Virus record (IMG/VR): IMGVR_UViG_3300017991_000010
Coordinates: 1-64,000 of that record
Strand: one strand, 5' to 3'
Length of the DNA: 64,000 nucleotides
DNA from: a virus
In this document: positions 50,514 to 57,988 of the stretch, in pieces
Layout of the letters: each line of letters opens with the position of its first letter
Numbering within the stretch: the stretch's first letter is position 1
Made by a program: the position numbers and the translations under genes
Notes under the pieces: generated by a model
What the model saw: the letters and a program-made list of their open reading frames with translations, nothing else
What the model was told of the DNA's origin: nothing
Database searches by the model: none

Positions 50514-51330
50514 GGACTATGCGACGCGCCTGGGCTGCTGCCTGCGCTCGATCTCGCGCCAGACGCTAACCCGCGAGCGACGCGACACGATCATCTCGCT
50601 CTGCCTGCAGCCCAGGTCGATCGAGGAGAAGGCAGACGTGCTATCGGCGCTCCTAGGCGAGGCGATCATCCACCAGGCCTCGATCGTCTGCACCAAGCAC
50701 ATGCTCAACACGGACTACCCCACCGCGCTCGTGCGCAACATCGGGGGCAGGTGGGGCCGGCGCGAGTACCTGACCTTCGCCGACGTAGACGGCGTGCTCC
50801 ACCCTGAGGCACTCGAGGTTTCGCTGGAGCGCCTGGACGCAGCCCCCGAGACGTCGCCCCCCGCCGTGACGTGCATCCAGACGGCGATGACCAACTGGCC
50901 CCTGGGCTCGGCTAACTACGAGACGAGCGACCCTGAGGTCTTCGAGCACCGCTGCAACCAGTTCCCTCTAGCCATCGGCACGGGCTGCTGTACCGTGACG
51001 ACCCAGCGCGTCTTCGAGTACGTCCGCGGCTTCGACGAGCGCTACACCTGGTATGGCGCGTCCGACGTCGACTTCACCGACCGACTCGTGCGTGGGGGCT
51101 ACAGAGTCGAGAACCTGACCGAGACCTGTGGCTTGATGAACATGCACCAGCACCATGACAGAGGCGATCGCGACAAGGGCCACAGGCTCAGCGAGAAGCG
51201 CCGGGCCATGCACGACATCCTCGAGTCCTCGAAGGGCCAGCTCGTCCGCAACGAGGGCGAGCCCTGGGGCGGGATCGATTTGGCCGCGGATGCGCTTGAT
51301 GGCTGGCCAAATCCAACGGAAGGATCATGA
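50467..51330 (+). CDS. GT2-family glycosyltransferase
   Basis: 287 residues; ATG behind GGAGGAAGCTG, inside the end of the sulfotransferase. VTIVIPITRL, YLTFADVDGVLHPEAL (DxD-type) and WYGASDVDFTDRLVRGGY define the GT-A fold. The end NEGEPWGG...DGW resembles the tails of the other GT2 enzymes here. Confidence 0.83.
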   Translation: MLPGVTIVIPITRLTEDYATRLGCCLRSISRQTLTRERRDTIISLCLQPRSIEEKADVLSALLGEAIIHQASIVCTKHMLNTDYPTALVRNIGGRWGRREYLTFADVDGVLHPEALEVSLERLDAAPETSPPAVTCIQTAMTNWPLGSANYETSDPEVFEHRCNQFPLAIGTGCCTVTTQRVFEYVRGFDERYTWYGASDVDFTDRLVRGGYRVENLTETCGLMNMHQHHDRGDRDKGHRLSEKRRAMHDILESSKGQLVRNEGEPWGGIDLAADALDGWPNPTEGS

Positions 51331-52475
51331 GAGTCTACATCCTAGGCATCGACGGGTACATCGGCTGGGCGCTGGCCCAGTACCTCTCCTACCACGGGCA
51401 CGACGTCCACGGCATGGACAACGGCGCCAAGCGACGCTGGGCTGCGGGCCTAGGCGCGCGCTCAGTGCTCAAGACGCCGCTAATGTCAGAGCGATTCGCC
51501 GCTCTCGAGAGCGCCACGCAGAACCGCGGCATGCGTCCCTTCTCCGCGCTGAGCTATCACATCCTGCGCAACGAGCTGGCAGCCTTCGCCCCCGACGCGA
51601 TCGTCAACCTCGCGCAGCAGCCGAGCGCGCCCTATTCGATGAAGGGGCCCGAGGAGTGCGCCGAGACCAAGCGCAACAATGAGATCGGCATGACCAACGT
51701 GCTGTGGGCGATGCGCGAGGCCTGCCCCGACGCGCACCTGGTCGCGATCGGAAGCATGGGGGAACTCGGCACCCCTCCCTGCCCGATCCCGGAGCCCCCT
51801 TTCTCGCTCAGCGTCCACGGTGTGGACTGGGAGCCTCAGCACTTCCCGCGCTGTCCCTCGAGCCTGTACCACAGCGCAAAGGTGGCGAGCACCCACGACA
51901 TCGAGCGCGCCTGCGAGTGGTGGGGCCTGAGCGCGACGGACATCATGCAGGGCGTGGTCTACGGCGTCGATCACCCGGGCAGGTTCGGGGGGCTCTCGGG
52001 CAACCCCTCCATCTGGGCAGACGAGTGCTTCGGCACCGCGCTCAACCGCTTCTGCGCCCAGGCTGCGATCGGGATGCCGCTCACCGTCTACGGCGCCGGG
52101 ACGCAGCGGCGCGGCTTCTTGCCCCTGCGCGACAGCCTGCAGTGCCTGCGGCTCGTCCTCGAGAACCCCGCTGAGGGCTACCGCTGCATCCACCAGTTCG
52201 ATCGGGCCTACCATGTCCTCGAGCTGGCCGAGGCGGTCCAGGGCGTAGGCAGGCCGATGGGCCTCAACGTCCGCATCGAGCACCTCGACAACCCCCGCTA
52301 CGAGGCCGAGGAGCACGTCTACTCGCCCGAGGTGCGCTGGCTCCCCGAACACGGCTACGACCCCGCGGGGGACCTGCACGGCGAGATCGAAGAGATGCTG
52401 CGCGTCATGATCGCCAACCGCGAGCGTATCGAGGGGATGCGCGGCGTGCTGGCTCCGACGACGCGCTGGCGCTAG
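51327..52475 (+). CDS. sqdB: UDP-sulfoquinovose synthase (SqdB/SQD1 homologue)
   Basis: 382 residues; ATG overlaps the upstream stop. GIDGYIGWALAQYLS is the NAD loop in the exact SQD1 style. IGSMGELGTP holds Ser143 where SQD1 has a catalytic Thr; SSLYHSAKV gives Tyr181 and Lys185. The C-terminal block FGTALNRFCAQAAIGMPLTV, YGAGTQRRGFLPLRDSLQCL and NPRYEAEEHVYSPE is close to plant and cyanobacterial SQD1. The enzyme turns UDP-glucose and sulfite into UDP-sulfoquinovose, donor of a sulfonated sugar. Its neighbours are glycosyltransferases and a sulfotransferase, so it should feed a sulfur-rich glycan. Confidence 0.88.
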   Translation: MRVYILGIDGYIGWALAQYLSYHGHDVHGMDNGAKRRWAAGLGARSVLKTPLMSERFAALESATQNRGMRPFSALSYHILRNELAAFAPDAIVNLAQQPSAPYSMKGPEECAETKRNNEIGMTNVLWAMREACPDAHLVAIGSMGELGTPPCPIPEPPFSLSVHGVDWEPQHFPRCPSSLYHSAKVASTHDIERACEWWGLSATDIMQGVVYGVDHPGRFGGLSGNPSIWADECFGTALNRFCAQAAIGMPLTVYGAGTQRRGFLPLRDSLQCLRLVLENPAEGYRCIHQFDRAYHVLELAEAVQGVGRPMGLNVRIEHLDNPRYEAEEHVYSPEVRWLPEHGYDPAGDLHGEIEEMLRVMIANRERIEGMRGVLAPTTRWR

Positions 52476-52498
52476 CCGCCTTTCACGCGCACGACACC

Positions 52499-52528
52499 TT
52501 TCGTGATCACGAACAGTCGTGGTACACT
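52499..52528 (+). promoter_or_regulatory. Leaderless promoter with palindromic operator
   Basis: TTTCGT (52499-52504), 18 nt, TACACT (52523-52528); the ATG at 52535 is 7 nt after the -10 box. TTCGTGATCACGAA (52500-52513) is a perfect 14-bp palindrome covering the -35 box, a likely repressor site. Confidence 0.6.
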
Positions 52529-52534
52529 CGGAGC

Positions 52535-52813
52535 ATGGGCGAGCGCCGACTAGCCGTCATCATGATCTACGCACGCAAAGGCGAAGTCCAGGAGGTGCGC
52601 GGGATCGTTGGGCGTGCGATCCGCTCGTCGCTGGGCGTGCGCCGGTGGCTCGAGGACGACCACTGGGTGGCGTACCATCGGCGCGAGGGCGATCAGTCCC
52701 CACGCTACACGCTCTACGTGACCGACGCAGAGATGGATCGACTGGTGGGCGAGATCGAGGACCTGGAGGTCGGGCTGGGCTGGCGCCTCCCCATCGAGAT
52801 CTTCCACGACTGA
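52535..52813 (+). CDS. Hypothetical protein from a leaderless mRNA
   Basis: 92 residues. Alpha/beta pattern with LAVIMIYARKGEVQEVRGIV at the start and TDAEMDRLVGEIEDLEVGLG near the end. No family recognised. Confidence 0.72.
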   Translation: MGERRLAVIMIYARKGEVQEVRGIVGRAIRSSLGVRRWLEDDHWVAYHRREGDQSPRYTLYVTDAEMDRLVGEIEDLEVGLGWRLPIEIFHD

Positions 52814-52821
52814 GGTAAGCG

Positions 52822-53466
52822 ATGGCCAAGTACATCTTTCCGAAGGAGAAGAAGTTCCCCGTCGGGGACAAGGAGCACGAGCGGCGGGCCTACGCCTACG
52901 CGCTCGCTGGCCGCATCTCCGAGGACCAGATCATGCCCGTGTTCCGCTACCTTGCCAAGCACGCCAAGGACGAGGACACGAAGCTCCGGGCCTTGGGCGC
53001 GCTGCTCCAGTGGCGCAACTACCAGACCGGCGACGTCGCCAAGGCCTACGGGGTCGTGCGGCGGAAGGGGGCGCGGCGGAATAGCAGCAAGACCGACTAC
53101 ATGAACTACAAGGCGCGCCTGTGGGACGGCGTAAGAGCCGCGCAGGAGCTGGATCGCTTCACCTTCATCGTCCTGTTCGTCGCTCGCATGACGCGGCGCA
53201 AGGTAGATCGGGACGTGACCGAGGGCTACATGGTGCACCGGACTCGCGGCGGCTGGGTCTACGGTTGGGGCACGCGCCCCGACGATTGGCTCAACCGCCC
53301 CACCAAGGACGCCTACCGCCTGTACGATATGATCCGTAGGACCCCGCTGAACTTCTACGTGCGACAAGCCGAGGAGTTCAGGATCGATGTTCACGAGAGG
53401 CAGCCGTTTGGCACGGCTGACGCGCGGAAGCGGCGCGCGGTCGAACAGGGAACGGAGGGCTGGTGA
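52822..53466 (+). CDS. Protein with DUF6582-like N-terminus
   Basis: 214 residues; start behind GAGGTAAGCG. FPKEKKFPVGDKEHERRAYAYA resembles the short FP..KK.P..D..H motif found in many phage proteins (DUF6582-like). The rest is basic and helical (RRKGARRNSSK) and may bind nucleic acid. It overlaps the hydrolase-like gene. Confidence 0.72.
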   Translation: MAKYIFPKEKKFPVGDKEHERRAYAYALAGRISEDQIMPVFRYLAKHAKDEDTKLRALGALLQWRNYQTGDVAKAYGVVRRKGARRNSSKTDYMNYKARLWDGVRAAQELDRFTFIVLFVARMTRRKVDRDVTEGYMVHRTRGGWVYGWGTRPDDWLNRPTKDAYRLYDMIRRTPLNFYVRQAEEFRIDVHERQPFGTADARKRRAVEQGTEGW

Positions 53467-54044
53467 AACTCCTCTACTCCCTAGGCCTGGGCGCCCTCGT
53501 AGCGGCTTTGCTCTCGCGCCTGCACCGAGCCCGCGTGTCCATCAACAACGGCATCATGGCAGGCCCTGGGGACGTCCGCTACCGCATCACGCCCACGGAC
53601 CTGCTCTGGACCAAGCGCATGCTCGCAGGCGAGGTGGGCGAGAGCCCCCCCGAGCGCTCTGCCGCCGCGTGCCTCTGGGCCATGACCAACTACCACATGC
53701 TCGTGATCGGGCCCCGCGGCGCCCGGCCCAAGTTCAGCACCTTCACCGAGCTGCTCCGCGCGTACTCGCAGCCCATCAACTCCGCTTGGGACTCCGCCTC
53801 CGACAGCAAGTGCCAGGCCTACCCCTCGAGCTGCACGCCCGAGCGCCTGGCCCGGCGCGCCCGTATCACGAGAATGACATTGTTTAGTTCTGTGATAGAG
53901 AGGGTCGTGTCCGAGTGGTACGCTGGCCGCCTGGCCAACCCGGTCCCGGGCTTGACCGACTGGCACGCGCGCCACTGGGAGGGGGCGACGGTCGAGGTCG
54001 GCGGCAACTGGTTCGGCGTCGGATCGACCCGGAGGCTTGCGTGA
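53463..54044 (+). CDS. Probable phage cell-wall hydrolase with N-terminal anchor
   Basis: 193 residues from a GTG overlapping the upstream stop. A hydrophobic N-terminus (LLYSLGLGALVAALLSRL) is followed by LAGEVGESPPERSAAACLWAM, TFTELLRAYSQPINSAWDS and ARRARITRM, then NPVPGLTDWHA. This order is seen in phage proteins annotated as SleB/transglycosylase-like lysis or entry enzymes; the E of GEVGE would be catalytic. Enzyme class not certain. Confidence 0.7.
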   Translation: MKLLYSLGLGALVAALLSRLHRARVSINNGIMAGPGDVRYRITPTDLLWTKRMLAGEVGESPPERSAAACLWAMTNYHMLVIGPRGARPKFSTFTELLRAYSQPINSAWDSASDSKCQAYPSSCTPERLARRARITRMTLFSSVIERVVSEWYAGRLANPVPGLTDWHARHWEGATVEVGGNWFGVGSTRRLA

Positions 54045-54214
54045 CCGAGCTGCAGCACTACCGCTGCCTGACGTGCAGCCACGAATGGGACTGGGCCCCG
54101 CAGAGCGGCGATCCAAAACAGGTCCTCCTGCCCTCTTGCTCCCGGTGTGGCGCCATCTACATCCTGTGGGTGGACTCCGACGGGTGGCGCGAGCGCAACC
54201 CACTCAGGTACTAG
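54041..54214 (+). CDS. Small zinc-ribbon protein, GTG start
   Basis: 57 residues from a GTG behind GGAGGCTTGC, overlapping the upstream stop. CLTC and CSRC flank a 30-residue loop, a classic zinc ribbon. The end AIYILWVDSDGW resembles the 9166 product. Confidence 0.7.
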   Translation: MTELQHYRCLTCSHEWDWAPQSGDPKQVLLPSCSRCGAIYILWVDSDGWRERNPLRY

Positions 54215-54217
54215 TGC

Positions 54218-54246
54218 TTGCGTAGCTGTCTCACCTGGTGTATCAT
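54218..54246 (+). promoter_or_regulatory. Promoter of 54273
   Basis: TTGCGT (54218-54223), 17 nt, TATCAT (54241-54246). Expected start near 54253, giving a 20-nt leader with AGGAAAGGA before the ATG. Confidence 0.6.
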
Positions 54247-54272
54247 CCTGTCTCAGGAAAGGAACCGTGTAC

Positions 54273-54533
54273 ATGCCCGAATCGCCCCTCGTCCCAACCC
54301 TGCGAGCCAACCTCGGAAAGCGCGTCATGATCATGATGCCTGGAGCGCCGCCGGTCGACGTCCTTGTGCTGGAGGAGACGCCAAGTGGCGCCTGGGTCCT
54401 CGAGCTTCAGATCGCAGGCCCCCAGGGCGTCAACAAGACCGCCATGACCTTCGACCCGACATTCATCGGGGGGATCAGCACCAAGGATGACGAGCTGATC
54501 CAAGCCCCTACGGCCCCGCCCCTCATCCAATAG
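54273..54533 (+). CDS. Hypothetical small protein
   Basis: 86 residues; its own promoter and a good ribosome site. Beta-rich (KRVMIMMPGAPPVDVLVLEE, AWVLELQIAG) with a proline-rich end. Last plus-strand gene before the integrase. Confidence 0.72.
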   Translation: MPESPLVPTLRANLGKRVMIMMPGAPPVDVLVLEETPSGAWVLELQIAGPQGVNKTAMTFDPTFIGGISTKDDELIQAPTAPPLIQ

Positions 54534-54534
54534 C

Positions 54535-54598
54535 ACGCCCCCGGGCCCCGTGGTCTGGAGGGGGCGTCGATTTGGCCTGCCGAGAGAAACCGGTAGGC
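54535..54598. terminator. Two hairpins between convergent genes
   Basis: ACGCCCCC (54535-54542)/GGGGGCGT (54560-54567) is a perfect 8-bp stem; GCCTGCCG (54575-54582)/CGGTAGGC (54591-54598) is a second stem with one wobble pair. They lie between the plus-strand 54533 stop and the integrase end and could end both transcripts. The attP core may also lie here, but it cannot be told from one copy. Confidence 0.5.
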
Positions 54599-54623
54599 GC
54601 CGGGCATGAGATCGACGTCCCCT

Positions 54624-55748
54624 TCAGGCCCCGGGGTCCTCCTCGCCCTCCCCCAAGTCCCATAGATCTCCAGCACTTGTAGAGCGGTCCAGCTTGTCCC
54701 CGTGGTACAGGAGCGTCGTCTGGACGTCCCGGTGGCCGTGGTAGCGCTGGACCGAGGGCAGGGGCGCCCCGGCGTCGAGGGCCTCGGTGATGGAGGTCGC
54801 TCGGAGCGCATGGGGCCCGACAGGCCGCCCCAGGGCCGCTGAGACGCGCTTGCGGACGATCTTGGTGACCGAGGACGTCGAGAGCGGGAGCGCTCTGTGG
54901 ACCTTCCCAGCGCCACGGATGACGGGGAACAGCACGTCGTCGAGGTCGAGGGTGGCCATGTACTCCGAGAGGGCTCGCTCGAGGTCGCGGGGGACGAGCA
55001 CGATCTGGCGCTTGTCGCCCTTGCGCCTGAGCGTGACCTGGAGCCCCCCGTCTGGCGCGCGATCGAAGTCGCCCACGGTCATTTCGGCCGCCTCCTCGCG
55101 TCGCAGGCCCATGCGCACGATCGTTCGGATCAGCATCCAGTCGCGGTAGCCGATGGGTGTCGTGCGGTCGATCGCGTCCAGGACCTCGCGCACCTGCTCG
55201 AGCGGGAGCGGCGGCTGGTGGTAGGCGCGATCGGGGCGCTTGCGCGTGATCTTCTCGGTGGGCTCGTCGGTGCGCTTGCCTAGCTCGATAGCCTGGAGGA
55301 ACAGCGAGCGCAGGGCCGAGAGGCGGTTGTTGATCGTCGAGCGCTCGAAGCCAACCTTCTTGTTGCCCCGCTTGTCGACCATGGGCTTGTTCAGCAGCGC
55401 GTTCTCGTAGGCTTGGATCTCGACGGTCGTGATGTCGCCGACGTGATCGTCCAGCCACGCCAGCGCCTGCTCGGTGACCTCGATGCGGAAGGCGCGCTCG
55501 GTGTTGGCCCAGTCGGCCAGGGGGCGCTCCTCGCGGAAGGCCTGCAAGAACAGCGACGCGTCGACCCAGTTGCGCCGGTAGCGCGCCGCGGTGCCCGCGG
55601 GCGCCTGGCCCGTCATGGCCTCCCGGCGCGATCTGCGGCCCACCTGGGCGTGCTCGGCCTGCTTGGTAGCGCTCTCGCGCAGGGGCTTGCGCCGGACGAT
55701 CGCGCCCTGGGCTGGGGCAAGCTTGTCTGTCACTCGGGGAACCTGCAT
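54624..55748 (-). CDS. int: Tyrosine recombinase/integrase
   Basis: 374 residues from the ATG at 55748; an ATG at 55874 in the same frame would add 42 residues but would overlap the upstream gene completely. Catalytic residues are visible: Arg216 (MGLRREE), Lys243 (RRKGDKR), His313 and Arg316 (HALRAT), His339 (YHGHR) and Tyr348 (TLLYHGD). The N-terminal part (about 50-170) is a SAM-like core-binding domain. It should integrate and excise the element; a partner excisionase may be one of the two small HTH proteins. Confidence 0.92.
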   Translation of the reverse strand: MQVPRVTDKLAPAQGAIVRRKPLRESATKQAEHAQVGRRSRREAMTGQAPAGTAARYRRNWVDASLFLQAFREERPLADWANTERAFRIEVTEQALAWLDDHVGDITTVEIQAYENALLNKPMVDKRGNKKVGFERSTINNRLSALRSLFLQAIELGKRTDEPTEKITRKRPDRAYHQPPLPLEQVREVLDAIDRTTPIGYRDWMLIRTIVRMGLRREEAAEMTVGDFDRAPDGGLQVTLRRKGDKRQIVLVPRDLERALSEYMATLDLDDVLFPVIRGAGKVHRALPLSTSSVTKIVRKRVSAALGRPVGPHALRATSITEALDAGAPLPSVQRYHGHRDVQTTLLYHGDKLDRSTSAGDLWDLGEGEEDPGA

Positions 55749-55975
55749 GGGGTCTTCTTGACGACGGGGCGTCCGCTGTGGCGCGCTTGTCGGCTGTTGG
55801 TGACCAGGTTCGGCATCGCCTGAACGTGCCCGGACCAGCGCGCATTCACCCTGGGGCCATCGTTCGGTAGGCATCTACGATCGCGAAGGCCCTTGTAATT
55901 GGGCGATCGCGCAACTGTAACGGCCCGCCGCACCTCTGCTGTGTCCTCCGCCAGCTCCTCGATCTCGTCGAACAT
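55730..55975 (-). CDS. Basic hypothetical protein before integrase
   Basis: 81 residues; ATG overlaps the upstream stop as TGATG. Starts acidic (FDEIEELAEDTAEVRR), then turns basic (NYKGLRDRRCLP, HSGRPVVKK). It overlaps the integrase start by 19 nt. Role unknown. Confidence 0.6.
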   Translation of the reverse strand: MFDEIEELAEDTAEVRRAVTVARSPNYKGLRDRRCLPNDGPRVNARWSGHVQAMPNLVTNSRQARHSGRPVVKKTPCRFPE

Positions 55976-56262
55976 CAGCAGTCCTCCAGCATCACGTCGG
56001 TCTCGTCCGAGCACCACTCCACAGCGGACCAGGCGCAGTTGGGCAAGGCCTCGACGCAGTTGTAGTAGTCCATCGTGGCGTTGCGGCATTGCCAGCTGGC
56101 GGCCTCACGGTACTCCTCGGGGCAGCGTCCGACGCAGCGCGCCTCGTCGATCAGGCCGCAGCTCGCGTCGCGCCTGCAGCGGTCCTCGCACGCGTCGATG
56201 AACGCGGCCTCTGATGCGCACCCCGTGAGCGCGGCTACTAGCAGCAGACTAAAGGCTTTCAT
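55975..56262 (-). CDS. Cysteine-rich lipoprotein
   Basis: 95 residues; start behind GAGGAGATGTATC. MKAFSLLLVAALTGCASEAA is a lipoprotein signal with lipobox LTGC (Cys15 or so). The mature part holds about ten cysteines (CEDRCRRDASC, RCVGRC, NCVEALPNC), likely disulfides in the periplasm. As a lipoprotein beside an integrase it may alter the host surface or block superinfection. Confidence 0.82.
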   Translation of the reverse strand: MKAFSLLLVAALTGCASEAAFIDACEDRCRRDASCGLIDEARCVGRCPEEYREAASWQCRNATMDYYNCVEALPNCAWSAVEWCSDETDVMLEDC

Positions 56263-56788
56263 GATACATCTCCTCAATGATCTCGCGATCGTGATCGGTC
56301 ACCTCGCCCAAAGAGTCAAGCGGACTCGACATGATACTGCGCAGATCGACTGTCACGGGCGGTCCAGGATCGTCGTCGAGGCCGAGGGGGCAGTGGCCCA
56401 GTTCGTGACGCAAGGCCTGCAGGGCCGTTGCGCGATCATACGCGTAGTCGGACGCGATGGTAATGACACACCCGAGGATGGCGCCATCGCGAGCGTAGTC
56501 GATGTCTGCCCGACCCAGCGCGTCCGGGTTGGGAATGTACCCCACACCCACGACAACGTCGGAGGCACCCAACGGGGTGTACTCCATGAGGGGCAGACCT
56601 ACTTGGTCGTTCCACCACTCGGCTGCTTCCTCCGCAAGGGCGTCCGACATCGTGCCGTCGGTAGTTACGTAGCGCGGGAACGTGCCTGAATGTAACTCGA
56701 CACCGTCCCGCACAAGGAGTCCGTTGTCCATCCAGTCGGGGGCACATCCCGCGAGCGCGACGGCTAGAATGATGGCGGCGGTTCGCAT
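56249..56788 (-). CDS. Lipoprotein zinc metalloprotease
   Basis: 179 residues; start behind GGAGGCAAAGCC. The signal ends with lipobox LAGC (Cys15). ALRHELGHCPLGLDDD (His128, Glu129, His132) is the zinc and catalytic motif; RSIMSSPL may give the Met-turn. It resembles matrixin/metzincin proteases, but has one extra residue between the second histidine and the glycine. Overlaps the next lipoprotein gene, so both are made together. Confidence 0.82.
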   Translation of the reverse strand: MRTAAIILAVALAGCAPDWMDNGLLVRDGVELHSGTFPRYVTTDGTMSDALAEEAAEWWNDQVGLPLMEYTPLGASDVVVGVGYIPNPDALGRADIDYARDGAILGCVITIASDYAYDRATALQALRHELGHCPLGLDDDPGPPVTVDLRSIMSSPLDSLGEVTDHDREIIEEMYHESL

Positions 56789-57021
56789 GGCTTTGCCTCC
56801 TCCTCTTTGCGCGGGTCCTCGGCGAGTTCGAGCAGCGCGCGCAGCACATCGGCCAGGTACCCGGCCTTCTGCTTGAAGATCGCTTCCACGCCGTGGCGCT
56901 CGTTGTGCTCGTCGCACATGCCGAGCGCTTGGGTCCACTCCTCGGTCTCCAGGAGCAGCGTGCAGTGCCCCTCCTCCTCGCGGCGGAGCGTGATCGTCCC
57001 GCCCACCCTAGTCCGGCTCAT
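56764..57021 (-). CDS. Hypothetical acidic helical protein
   Basis: 85 residues; start behind AAAGGAGCCAAGG. A beta pair at the start (GGTITLRREEEGHCTLLLE) then helices. Overlaps the metalloprotease start by 25 nt. Confidence 0.7.
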   Translation of the reverse strand: MSRTRVGGTITLRREEEGHCTLLLETEEWTQALGMCDEHNERHGVEAIFKQKAGYLADVLRALLELAEDPRKEEEAKPCEPPPSF

Positions 57022-57212
57022 CCTTGGCTCCTTTCACAGCGCAGCTCCTTCCTGATCTCGGCCTGCAGCAGCTTCCAGTTGCACCAGTCCTTCTTGTCCG
57101 CCTCGAGCACCTGCTGCAGGAGCGCCTGTCGCGTCCCTGCGCACGCCTTCCAGGCTGCAGCGGCCCACCGTGCGCTGTCGGTCTCCGTGCCGTCGGGCAG
57201 CTTGTAGATCAT
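57018..57212 (-). CDS. Small helical protein
   Basis: 64 residues; start at MIYKLPDG because AAGGAGGACGAGGG lies before it. WKACAGTRQALLQQVLEADKKDW is a basic amphipathic helix. No family recognised. Confidence 0.7.
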   Translation of the reverse strand: MIYKLPDGTETDSARWAAAAWKACAGTRQALLQQVLEADKKDWCNWKLLQAEIRKELRCERSQG

Positions 57213-57571
57213 CCCTCGTCCTCCTTGATCAGCCACTCGTCGGCACTGGCCCGAATGGCCCTCGAGATGTTTTTGGTGATCGCGACGTCACGCATGATGA
57301 GGGTGGCGTCCCGAACAAGCCCGGTCAACGCGCGCACCTTGGCGAGGTCCTGGTCATGCCGCTCCAGCAGCGTCCTGCACAGATCTATGGCGTCTCCCCA
57401 CGGACCGGAAGCCCCGAGGCTCGTCTCCAGTCCTCGTAGGACGCGTAGCGTCGGGCGTGCGAGGCGCGCTTCGTTACCGCCGCGAGCCTCCACGAATGCT
57501 ATGCAGTCCCGAACGGCCTCCAAGGCCTGCATGCGCTCTTCTTGCTCTCGGGTCATGTCTGGCTTGCTCAT
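57209..57571 (-). CDS. Helical hypothetical protein
   Basis: 120 residues, all-helical bundle by pattern; ATGA overlaps at both ends. No motif that indicates a role. Confidence 0.72.
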   Translation of the reverse strand: MSKPDMTREQEERMQALEAVRDCIAFVEARGGNEARLARPTLRVLRGLETSLGASGPWGDAIDLCRTLLERHDQDLAKVRALTGLVRDATLIMRDVAITKNISRAIRASADEWLIKEDEG

Positions 57572-57810
57572 CTCCCCTCCAGTCCCTTCTTCGCCTGAAT
57601 CAGGGCGCGATACTCCGGCGCCCCGCCAGCGAGAAACGCGGCCAGCTCGGCCACGGTCGAGTCCTCCTTGAGTAGGCGCTCGATCAGGCGGCGCCGTGCC
57701 CGGTTGACGATCTCCTTGGCGCGCTTGGTCGGGTAGTAGCGCATCAGCACGCGGTCGACGAAGCTCGTGACGCGCAACTCGATCGCCAAGTCAGTCGCCC
57801 TGAGCAGCAT
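57568..57810 (-). CDS. Small basic helical protein
   Basis: 80 residues; start at MLLRATDL behind GAGGGGAGCG. Basic helices (KRAKEIVNRARRRLIERLL) suggest nucleic-acid binding. It overlaps the upstream gene by 20 nt. Confidence 0.68.
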   Translation of the reverse strand: MLLRATDLAIELRVTSFVDRVLMRYYPTKRAKEIVNRARRRLIERLLKEDSTVAELAAFLAGGAPEYRALIQAKKGLEGR

Positions 57811-57988
57811 CGCTCCCCTCCTCTTGCTTGCCATGCACGGGACAGTCGCCTCTGACGTCCCAGCCGTACTTGGTGCCATCGCCCCAGTACCCGCGGCCGT
57901 AGTGGTTGTCCCACACAGCGCAGATGCACCCGGCCTCTACCGCCTCCTGCGAGCCTGGCGCGCCCCTGGGCCACTGCGTCTCAGGCAT
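57791..57988 (-). CDS. Small conserved phage zinc-binding protein
   Basis: 65 residues. AGCICAVWDNHYGRGYW and RGDCPVHGKQ follow the GCxCxxxDNxxG...CPxHG pattern of a small family common in phages. A zinc site is likely; role unknown. Confidence 0.75.
   Translation of the reverse strand: MPETQWPRGAPGSQEAVEAGCICAVWDNHYGRGYWGDGTKYGWDVRGDCPVHGKQEEGSDAAQGD

Noticed and set aside
54535-54623. attP core beside the integrase
   Set aside because: The stretch has two hairpins, but a core site cannot be named without the matching attB, attL or attR sequence.
54523-55845. A 440-residue minus-strand frame across the integrase
   Set aside because: It is the same strand in a shifted frame; the integrase frame has all catalytic residues.
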